From Intrasporangium calvum DSM 43043 (GTDB lineage Bacteria > Actinomycetota > Actinomycetes > Actinomycetales > Dermatophilaceae): 64,000 bases of DNA. Position numbers and translations under genes: made by a program. The stretch covers positions 2,170,001 through 2,234,000 of the forward strand of contig NC_014830.1 of NCBI RefSeq assembly GCF_000184685.1, read 5' to 3'. Positions 8,696-15,637 of the stretch are shown piece by piece. Under the pieces are notes generated by a model, which had not been told where the DNA came from, ran no database searches, and worked only from the letters and a program-made list of their open reading frames with translations. Numbering within the stretch: position 1 is the first letter of the stretch; every line of letters begins with the position of its first letter.

Positions 8696-8716
8696 CCCAG
8701 GCGCAACCCACCCCGA

Positions 8717-8760
8717 AGGGGCCGTATGCCGCTGAGCCAGCTCAGCGGCATACGGCCCCT
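8717..8760. repeat. Perfect inverted pair of the dispersed repeat; probable bidirectional terminator
   Basis: Two 20-nt arms are exact reverse complements around a 4-nt CCAG centre. Each arm contains the core GCCGTATGCCGCTGAGC. It fills the gap between the convergent small gene and suhB, ending on the first base of the suhB stop codon. The RNA hairpin would be very stable in either direction. It lacks a clear T-tract. Confidence 0.85.
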
Positions 8761-9623
8761 CAGTGCGTGGCGGGGTCGAAGAGCGCCCTGACGGGCTCGA
8801 CGAGCGCGGGGCCGGCGGCGACGGTGAGCGCCTTGCCCGGCGGGCCCGCGCGGCCGACGACCACGCCGCCGGCCTCCTCGACGATGACCCAGCCCGCCGC
8901 GAGGTCCCACGCGTTGATCCCTGACTCGGCATACGCGTCGACCGAGCCCTCCGCGACCCGGACGAGGTCGAGCGCGGCGCTGCCGATCCGACGGATGTCG
9001 CGCACCCGGGGCAGGACGGCGCGCAGCACCTCTGCCTGCCGAGCGCGCACCTCCGGGTCGTAGCCGAAGCCGGTCGCGAGGAGCGCACGGCCGAGGCGGT
9101 CCTGCGTCGACACGCTGAGCCGCCGACCCTCGGCACCGGGGGCCGACTCGCGGCTGGTCCACGCGCCCCCTCCCCGGCGGGCATGGTGCACCACGGAGAG
9201 GGACGGGTCAGCGACCGCTCCCGCGACCGGGCGCCACTGCCCCTCGCTCCGGGCGTCCCCGGTGACGACGGCCACCGACACCGCGTAAGCCGGGATGTCG
9301 TAGAGGTAGTTCACCGTGCCGTCGATCGGGTCGATGACCCACGTCAGCCCGGAGGTACCCGTGACGTCGACGCCCTCCTCACCCAGGATGCCGTCCTCCG
9401 GCCGCGCCTCCCGGATCAGCCGGTGGAGCAGCTCCTCGGAGCGCTGGTCCATGACCGTGACGATGTCCGTGTCCGTGCTCTTCGTCGCGGCCACCCCGAC
9501 GTGCCGGGGTCGCTCGTCGCGGATGAGCCGACCGGAGGCCAGCGCCAGCTCGACACAGAGCCGCTCCAGCTCCTCGAGGCGGGCGGTCGAGAGCTCACCG
9601 GCGTCGAACCTGTCGGGGGCCAC
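8760..9623 (-). CDS. suhB: Inositol monophosphatase family protein
   Basis: 287 aa. The Mg2+-dependent phosphatase motifs are present: GEEGV, WVIDPIDGTVNYLYDIP and the C-terminal GINAWDLAAGWVIVEEAGG. The family dephosphorylates myo-inositol-1-phosphate and, in actinobacteria, supplies inositol for phosphatidylinositol and mycothiol; some members act on FBP or NADP. It begins at a GTG 4 bp after the hemH stop with GAGGA as ribosome binding site, so it is translated from a hemH-suhB mRNA. Its closest recalled relative is Rv2701c. Confidence 0.9.
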   Translation of the reverse strand: MAPDRFDAGELSTARLEELERLCVELALASGRLIRDERPRHVGVAATKSTDTDIVTVMDQRSEELLHRLIREARPEDGILGEEGVDVTGTSGLTWVIDPIDGTVNYLYDIPAYAVSVAVVTGDARSEGQWRPVAGAVADPSLSVVHHARRGGGAWTSRESAPGAEGRRLSVSTQDRLGRALLATGFGYDPEVRARQAEVLRAVLPRVRDIRRIGSAALDLVRVAEGSVDAYAESGINAWDLAAGWVIVEEAGGVVVGRAGPPGKALTVAAGPALVEPVRALFDPATH

Positions 9624-9627
9624 AGCG

Positions 9628-10707
9628 TCAGTCCTCGCCGCAGAGGGCCGGCTTGGGGGCGCGGAGGTTGGGACAGCATCCCGAGGCACAGACCGAGGGC
9701 ATCCGGCCCTCGAAGTCGGGGACCTGCTCACCGCGCGCCTCCGCCGCTCGCTCCGCGACCGCGTCGACGAGATCGGCGACGAAGGCCGGGTCGGTGCCGG
9801 GTGTCGCCGCGCGGACGAAGCGCAGGCCCAGCTCGCGCGCGGTGGCTGCAGCCTCGGTGTCGAGGTCGTAGGCGACCTCCATGTGGTCGGAGACGAACCC
9901 GATCGGGGCCGCGACGACGGCGCTGCGCCCCTCCGCGGCCAGCTCCCGCAGGCGGTCGTTGACGTCCGGCTCGAGCCAGGGCTGCTGGGGCGGCCCCGAG
10001 CGGGAGCAGAACACCAGCTCCCCCACGAGGCTGCGTCCGAGCGCCGCGTTGGCCTCCTCGGTGAGGGCCGAGGCGAGGGCGAGGTGCTGGCGCTGGTAGA
10101 GGTGACCGTCGCCGTCCCCCGGACCCGACGTCTCGTCCATTGCTGCCGGCACCGAGTGGGTGACGAAGAGCAGGGCCACCTCCTCGTCCGGCGTCCCGTC
10201 GAGCGTGCGCAGGGCCTCGACGAGCCGGCCGGCGTTCGCGCTCTGAAAGCCCGGACGGGGCGCGTAGGGGGCGATCTTGTCGACCCTGACCTCGCGACCC
10301 TCGTCCCGCAGCTCGTCGACGGCCGCGGCGAGGTCCTCGCGGTACTGGCGGCACGAGGAGTACGACGAGTAGGCGCTCGTCGTCACCGCGACCAGTCGGC
10401 GCAGGCCCGCGTCATGGGCCTCACGGAGCGTGTCCGCGAGGAAGGGAGCACTGTTGCGGTTGCCCCAGATGACCGGCACGGACTCGCCGCGGGAGTCGAG
10501 CTCGGTGCGAAGGGCGGCGATGAGCGCGCGGTTCTGGTCGTTGATCGGGCTCCGGCCCCCGAAGAGGAAGTAGTGCTGGCCGACCTGCTCCAGCCGCTCG
10601 TCGGGGATCCCGCGCCCCGCCGTCACCCGGCGGAGGAACGGCACCACCTCCTCCGGTGCCTCTGGGCCGCCGAAGCTGAGCAGGAGGATGGCGTCATATG
10701 GCTGCAT
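9628..10707 (-). CDS. hemH: Ferrochelatase (coproporphyrin III type)
   Basis: 359 aa. It begins YDAILLLSFGGPEAPEEVVPFL, the classic ferrochelatase N-terminus, and has the catalytic histidine in FVTHSVPAAM and the ...SDHMEV segment. The C-terminal CASGCCPN cluster matches the cysteine ligands of the [2Fe-2S] centre in actinobacterial enzymes. Actinobacteria use the coproporphyrin-dependent haem pathway, so the substrate is probably coproporphyrin III (CpfC activity). It is in an apparent operon TRIC channel-hemH-suhB with 6-bp and 4-bp gaps. Confidence 0.93.
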   Translation of the reverse strand: MQPYDAILLLSFGGPEAPEEVVPFLRRVTAGRGIPDERLEQVGQHYFLFGGRSPINDQNRALIAALRTELDSRGESVPVIWGNRNSAPFLADTLREAHDAGLRRLVAVTTSAYSSYSSCRQYREDLAAAVDELRDEGREVRVDKIAPYAPRPGFQSANAGRLVEALRTLDGTPDEEVALLFVTHSVPAAMDETSGPGDGDGHLYQRQHLALASALTEEANAALGRSLVGELVFCSRSGPPQQPWLEPDVNDRLRELAAEGRSAVVAAPIGFVSDHMEVAYDLDTEAAATARELGLRFVRAATPGTDPAFVADLVDAVAERAAEARGEQVPDFEGRMPSVCASGCCPNLRAPKPALCGED

Positions 10708-10713
10708 ACCTGA

Positions 10714-11361
10714 TCACTTTCCTGTGGGTTTGCCCGTGGTGCGAAGTGGTTTCGGGGCGTTGAGGTCGAGCCGGACCGCGATGATCCGCAGGCCGAAGAC
10801 GATCATGACGGCACCCCAGAGAACCCAGTCGCTGAGGGCACCGAGCTCGCCGGCCACGACGACGATGACCGCCCCGATCGCCGCGGGCACCGCGTAGAGC
10901 TCGCGGCGCAGCACCTCGGGAACCTGGCCGGCCAGGAGGTCGCGGATGACGCCGCCGCCCACCGCCGTCGTCACGCCGATGAGGACGGACGCGACGGGGG
11001 TGACGCCGAAGGACACCGCCTTGAGGCTGCCGGAGACCGCGAAGGCCGCCAGCCCCATCGCGTCGAGAGCGCGCACCAACCTCGAGATGCGCTCGACGCC
11101 GGGGTGGTAGACGAAGGTGACCAGGCCGCCGAGCGCGGCGGGGGTGAGCAGCCGCCAGTCGCTGATCCCGACCGGCGGGACATCCCCGATGAGCACGTCG
11201 CGGAGGATCCCGCCGCCCAGCGCGGCGGCGACAGCCAGGACGAGGACGCCGAAGAGGTCGAAACCCTTCTTCACTGCGACCAGCCCGCCGGACAGTGCGA
11301 ACACGAAGACGCCCACGAGGTCGAGGGCGAGCTGGGCGGCGTGGAACGACGGGGTCGGCAT
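10714..11361 (-). CDS. TRIC (UPF0126/YicG) family membrane protein
   Basis: 215 aa with about seven hydrophobic segments arranged as two homologous halves. Each half carries the glycine-rich GGGILRD / GGGVIRDLLAG motif that lines the pore in prokaryotic TRIC cation channels. The ATG is chosen because the protein aligns from MPTPSF onward with family members; the mRNA would be almost leaderless, with TAGCGT 10 nt upstream. It is the first gene before hemH. Confidence 0.85.
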   Translation of the reverse strand: MPTPSFHAAQLALDLVGVFVFALSGGLVAVKKGFDLFGVLVLAVAAALGGGILRDVLIGDVPPVGISDWRLLTPAALGGLVTFVYHPGVERISRLVRALDAMGLAAFAVSGSLKAVSFGVTPVASVLIGVTTAVGGGVIRDLLAGQVPEVLRRELYAVPAAIGAVIVVVAGELGALSDWVLWGAVMIVFGLRIIAVRLDLNAPKPLRTTGKPTGK

Positions 11362-11480
11362 GGCAAGGCAAACGCTACCCGCGCGGCGTGGTCGCTTTGG
11401 ACGCATGCGCAGCAGTGGCATGCTCGACACGCAGGCGGCCGGACGACCTCCGGCCGACGACCGACCGGGAGACCCCACGC

Positions 11481-12968
11481 ATGCAGGACCTCAGGCTCAT
11501 CGGCGTCCATGAGGACGGAGTCCACCTGCTGCTCGCCGACGACGAGGGAAACCGCTTTCGGATCCCCCTTGACGACTCGCTGCGGGCCGCCGTCCGACGG
11601 GACCGCCCGAGGCTCGGGCAGCTGCAGCTGGAGATCGAGGGTGGGCTGCGACCCAAGGACGTCCAGGGGATGATCCGGGCCGGCCTGACAGCCGAGGAGG
11701 TCGCCGAGCGGGCCGGGTGGACCGTCGAGAAGGTCCACCGCTACGAGGTGCCCATCCTCGCCGAGCGGGTGCACGTCGCCGGCCTCGCCAGACAGGTGCG
11801 CCTGCGTGGCCGAGCGGCGCCGGGCGGCGCCTCGACCCTGGGTGCCCGGGTCGCCGAGAGGCTCCGGTCGCGAGAGCTCGACCCCGATGCCACCCGCTGG
11901 GACTCGCGCCGCACCGAGCGGGGCGTCTGGACCGTCGTGGTCCTCTTCAACGCGGGGGGCCGCCAGCGAGAGGCGGCCTGGGACTTCGACCCGCTTTCCC
12001 GCACGGTCATCGCCCGCGACGACGAGGCCCGGTGGCTGAGCGAGGATGAGGACACCCAGGGCCCCGGCCCGATCCCCGCGCCCCACCTCGCCGCTCTGGC
12101 GGGGTCCCGGCACGTCTACGACGTCGAGGCCGAGGGCGGCATCTCACCGCGTCCACGGGGCACCTCCCCCAGGTCGGCGGAGCCGGTCGACCTGATGGAG
12201 GCCATCCGCGAACGCAGCGCCCAGCGGGTCCGGCACCGCAAGGGCCGTGGCGCCGACGTGCCCGGCATCGATGCCGCACCGGAGGACGCGCTCCCGATCG
12301 AAGACCTCGCCCGCCCCCCTTCCGCCGACGACCTTCCGCCGCCGGCGCACGGACACCCGGCCGATGACCCCCGAGCGGTGCGGGCGACGGCGGTGCAAGA
12401 GTCGCAGTCAGAGTCGCAGTCAGGGTCGCAGCCGGACGTGGAACCGGCGGCGGGCGCGGTCTCGAGGCCGGCGAACCGGCGTCGTCGCCGGACCGCGGAA
12501 CGCCACCCCGGCGACTCAGGGCCCGAGGCCGCCGAGGGAGACGCCCGCACGGGACGCAGCCCCTCCCCCGAGCGCCGCAAGCCATCCGCCGCAGACCGGG
12601 CGGCCGAGACTCAGCCGCTGCCCCAGTCCGACCGCCCCGTGCGGGCCCCGAAGCCGTCTCCCGACGAGGACACTCACGCGGGGGCCCCTGCACGACGGAC
12701 CGCCGAGGAGGAGCCGGGACGGACCCGCCAGCGGTCCCTCCACGAGGTCCCGGAAGTGCGTGCGGTCCACGAGGTCAACGACGACCTCGAGCCGGCTGAC
12801 CGGCACCCTGACGAGCACCCTGATGACCCACCGGCCGACGAGGTGACCGAGTCGCAGCACCAGCGGACAGCCGTGGCTTCGCAGCCACGGCGGCCCTCGA
12901 CCCGCAAGTCGGGTCGCCCGAGCGTCCCCAGCTGGGACGACATCATGTTCGGCCGCAAAGGAGACTGA
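11481..12968 (+). CDS. sepH: Cell division protein SepH (DUF3071)
   Basis: 495 aa. The conserved N-terminal domain runs from MQDLRLIGVHEDGVHLLLADD to about residue 190 and includes the helix-turn-helix stretch (GLTAEEVAERAGWTVEKVHRYE). The rest is a long charged, disordered tail with a repetitive Gln-Ser-Glu tract near residue 310 and a conserved basic C-terminus (SVPSWDDIMFG). SepH binds FtsZ and promotes its assembly at division sites in Streptomyces and mycobacteria. No strong Shine-Dalgarno precedes the ATG. Confidence 0.9.
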   Translation: MQDLRLIGVHEDGVHLLLADDEGNRFRIPLDDSLRAAVRRDRPRLGQLQLEIEGGLRPKDVQGMIRAGLTAEEVAERAGWTVEKVHRYEVPILAERVHVAGLARQVRLRGRAAPGGASTLGARVAERLRSRELDPDATRWDSRRTERGVWTVVVLFNAGGRQREAAWDFDPLSRTVIARDDEARWLSEDEDTQGPGPIPAPHLAALAGSRHVYDVEAEGGISPRPRGTSPRSAEPVDLMEAIRERSAQRVRHRKGRGADVPGIDAAPEDALPIEDLARPPSADDLPPPAHGHPADDPRAVRATAVQESQSESQSGSQPDVEPAAGAVSRPANRRRRRTAERHPGDSGPEAAEGDARTGRSPSPERRKPSAADRAAETQPLPQSDRPVRAPKPSPDEDTHAGAPARRTAEEEPGRTRQRSLHEVPEVRAVHEVNDDLEPADRHPDEHPDDPPADEVTESQHQRTAVASQPRRPSTRKSGRPSVPSWDDIMFGRKGD

Positions 12969-13003
12969 CGCACCGGCCCGGTCGGGCTGCTCTCGCCGGT
13001 CGG

Positions 13004-13696
13004 CTAGTCAGACTGGGTGATGGGCCGCGGGGGGAGCGCACAGACGTCCAGGTCGAACGGCAGCACCTCCGGCGAGAGGGCGGCAGACCGAGCCGCCTGA
13101 GCGGTCATGCGGCGCATGTAGTGACGGCGACAGAGCACCTCGTACTCGACCGCTCCCTGACGGCCGGACTGGGTGTCACCGACGACGACCTGCTCGCCCT
13201 CGACGACCATGGCCCCGTCGACGACCCGAGCGTTCGTGGTCCCCCGACGGCCACACCAGCACAGCGCCTCGACCTGGAGGGCCTGGACGCGGTCCGCGAG
13301 CTCCAGCAGACGCTTGCTCCCAGGAAAGAGCTCGGTGCGGAAGTCTGCAGTGATCCCGAAGGCGAAGACGTCGATGTCCATCTCGTCCACGACTCGGGCC
13401 AGCTGCTCGACCTGGGCAGCGGAGTAGAACTGCGCCTCGTCGCACACGAGGTAGTCGACGCGGCGTCCGGCCGTGGCGCACTGGACGACCGCGTCCCAGA
13501 GGTCGAGGTCGTCCGAGACCTCCAGCGCCCGTCTCGAGAGGCCGAGCCGGGACGAGAGGACGTTGCTGCCGGCGCGGTCCATCTTCGTGAAGATGAGCCC
13601 GACCCGACCACGCGCCGAGTGGTTGTGGTCCATCTGGAGCGCGAGAGTGGACTTGCCGCAGTCCATGGTGCCGGAGAAGAAGACGAGCTCAGCCAC
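13004..13696 (-). CDS. tdk: Thymidine kinase, TK1 type
   Basis: 230 aa. Walker A (SGTMDCGKSTLALQ), the Walker-B-like CDEAQF, and the cysteine-bearing CWCGRRGTTNARV lasso region are all present. The enzyme phosphorylates thymidine with ATP in the salvage pathway. TAGGGT lies 8 nt upstream of the GTG, consistent with near-leaderless expression. It is convergent with sepH (35-bp gap) and sits just downstream of the phosphatase-superfamily gene. Confidence 0.92.
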   Translation of the reverse strand: MAELVFFSGTMDCGKSTLALQMDHNHSARGRVGLIFTKMDRAGSNVLSSRLGLSRRALEVSDDLDLWDAVVQCATAGRRVDYLVCDEAQFYSAAQVEQLARVVDEMDIDVFAFGITADFRTELFPGSKRLLELADRVQALQVEALCWCGRRGTTNARVVDGAMVVEGEQVVVGDTQSGRQGAVEYEVLCRRHYMRRMTAQAARSAALSPEVLPFDLDVCALPPRPITQSD

Positions 13697-13707
13697 GAAC
13701 GCCCACC

Positions 13708-14928
13708 CTAGACGCCCCGAGGCGGCACGACGATCACCGGCACGGCCAGCTCCGCGTCGGTCGTGGAGCCGTGCAGGCCGAGGAGCCGGACGATTTCGGC
13801 TCGCATCAGCCCGCTGTGGACGACGGCGGAGGAGCCGTCCATGACCGCGACGACATCTCCGATCCGGCCCGTGACCCGGCTCTCCACGGGGCCGAACCAC
13901 CCTTCCTCGACCATCCGTTCGCGCGTCATGATGCTGGCTCGGTCACCGACGCGGTCGCGCCACGTCTGCGCGACGTCCCCGGCGGCGCCGTCGAGGGTGT
14001 AGAGCTGGAGGCAGCGCGGCTCGCCGCCGAGGTGTCGGACCCCGGCCATGAGGTCGGGCTCGTTCACCAGGTCGATGCGGTTCTCGTGGGGGATGTCGAC
14101 CATCCCGTGGTCGGCGGTGATGACGACCAGGGTGTCGTCGGGGACGCGTCGGGCCAGGGAGGAGAGGGCCCGGTCGACGGACTCGACCTCCTCACCCCAT
14201 TGCCAGGACTGCGACCCGTGGACGTGCCCCACCTTGTCGACGTCCCCCCAGTACAGGTAGACGAGGCCCCGCGGCGTCGCGCGGACTGCGGCGACCGTGG
14301 CGTCCACCCGCTCGTCGAGGGTGCGCCCCGGGGCGAAGCCGGCCCCGCGGAGGGCAGCGGTGGTGAGCCCCGATCCCTCGAAGTAGTGCGGCCCCACCAT
14401 GGTGACCTCGACCCCGGCGTTGACCGCGGCCTCGAAGACGGTCTCGTGAGGCTGCCAGAGCCGCGGGTCCGGGCCGTCCTCCCAGGAGAGCTCGTTGACG
14501 AGACGATCCGCGTCCGGGTCGAGCACCTGCATGCCGACGAGACCGTGCGCACCCGGGGGCAGCCCCGTGCCGAAGCTGCCCATGGAGGTCGCCGTGGTGG
14601 TGGGAAAACCACATGGCACACGGTGAGCCGTGGCCAGGTGCCGGCGCAGGAAGGGCGCGTGCCCGCTGCGTTGTCGCAGCAGGTCGTGGCCGAGGCCGTC
14701 GACGAGGACGACGACGACGCGGCGCGCTTCCGGAAGGCCGAAGACGTCCGCTCCGGCATGTCTCCGGACGCCGAGACGGTCGGCGACCGACGGGAGGACC
14801 GACGCGAGCGTCCCCTGCGACCAGTCGAGGGGGGCCCGCGGGTGGGACTCGGGCGGCTCTGCCACTCTGCCGCCTGTCGCGTCCGGGGACTCGTCGGGCG
14901 ACGGCAACCCGGTCGACGCGGCGCTCAC
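13708..14928 (-). CDS. Alkaline phosphatase superfamily (nucleotide pyrophosphatase/phosphodiesterase-like) protein
   Basis: 406 aa. Metal-site motifs of the superfamily are visible: VLVDGLGHDLL, the nucleophile region FPTTTATSMGSFGTGLPPG, DVDKVGHVHG and ITADHGMVDIP. There is no obvious signal peptide, so it is probably cytosolic. The substrate is unknown. The GTG start overlaps the DUF5998 stop as GTGA, showing coupling with that gene. Similar genes sit beside sepH and tdk in other actinobacteria as far as I recall. Confidence 0.85.
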   Translation of the reverse strand: MSAASTGLPSPDESPDATGGRVAEPPESHPRAPLDWSQGTLASVLPSVADRLGVRRHAGADVFGLPEARRVVVVLVDGLGHDLLRQRSGHAPFLRRHLATAHRVPCGFPTTTATSMGSFGTGLPPGAHGLVGMQVLDPDADRLVNELSWEDGPDPRLWQPHETVFEAAVNAGVEVTMVGPHYFEGSGLTTAALRGAGFAPGRTLDERVDATVAAVRATPRGLVYLYWGDVDKVGHVHGSQSWQWGEEVESVDRALSSLARRVPDDTLVVITADHGMVDIPHENRIDLVNEPDLMAGVRHLGGEPRCLQLYTLDGAAGDVAQTWRDRVGDRASIMTRERMVEEGWFGPVESRVTGRIGDVVAVMDGSSAVVHSGLMRAEIVRLLGLHGSTTDAELAVPVIVVPPRGV

Positions 14929-15524
14929 GCCCCGACGGCCCCGCCGATGGTGCGGGACAGGTGGCGGGCGAAGCCCAGCGCATGGGCGACCGCAGCCTCA
15001 CCGTCGGCCGCCGCGCTGATCCGGAGCGAGATGTCGTCCGAGGCGACGGTCCCCTCGAAGCCGTGGTCTGCCGTGCAGTCCGGGTCGCCGCACTGCGCGG
15101 GGAGCAGGTCGAGGCGGCTCACGGCGCCCCACCCGAGCGTCAGGGTGATGTCCCTGGCGGGACTGGCCTGCACGAACGACTCGGGGGCGGTCACGACATG
15201 GGTCACCATGACGCCGCGAACCGCGTCGAGCGGCACCGTCTCGGTCGTGGCCGTGGCCGTGGGCGGCGCGCCCGGCTCGGCGTGGTCGTCGGCGTGCGCG
15301 ATGACGAGCCGACGCCCGGTGACGACGAGGACCGTCACGTGGCGACGCACCGTGTCCTGGTCGAAGGTGGTCTCCTGGTGGACCAGGTGGGACACGACCT
15401 CCTCACCTGCCAGCGCCGACTCGACGACGTCGCAGACGAGCTCCGGGTAGTAGCCGGCTCGGGTGATCGCCGCCGTCAGGTCCTCTGGGAGGGCCCGCTC
15501 GGCATCCTGGGTAACGCGTCGCAT
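14925..15524 (-). CDS. DUF5998 family protein
   Basis: 199 aa, beginning MRRVTQDAERALPEDLTAAI. It contains a compact alpha/beta domain with the paired-cysteine segment LPAQCGDPDCTADHGFEG. The pattern matches a conserved actinobacterial family often called DUF5998, of unknown function. It is translationally coupled (GTGA overlap) to the downstream phosphatase-superfamily gene and separated by 113 bp from the acyl-CoA synthetase fusion gene upstream. Confidence 0.75.
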   Translation of the reverse strand: MRRVTQDAERALPEDLTAAITRAGYYPELVCDVVESALAGEEVVSHLVHQETTFDQDTVRRHVTVLVVTGRRLVIAHADDHAEPGAPPTATATTETVPLDAVRGVMVTHVVTAPESFVQASPARDITLTLGWGAVSRLDLLPAQCGDPDCTADHGFEGTVASDDISLRISAAADGEAAVAHALGFARHLSRTIGGAVGA

Positions 15525-15637
15525 GGGTCACATCCTCCCACCCGCGGCGACCGCTCCCGCCACGTCGTCCCCGTCCCCTCTTCGTCCCCTCTTCGTCGCC
15601 GGTACGTCCCAGTAGTCGGCGACCGGGCACCTTGGCC

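Noticed and set aside
8926-8936. CGGCATACG in suhB resembling the repeat
   Set aside because: The match is nine bases only, in coding sequence for a conserved region.
12969-13003. Terminator between sepH and tdk
   Set aside because: Only short, imperfect GC-rich complementarity is present; it is not distinguishable from background.
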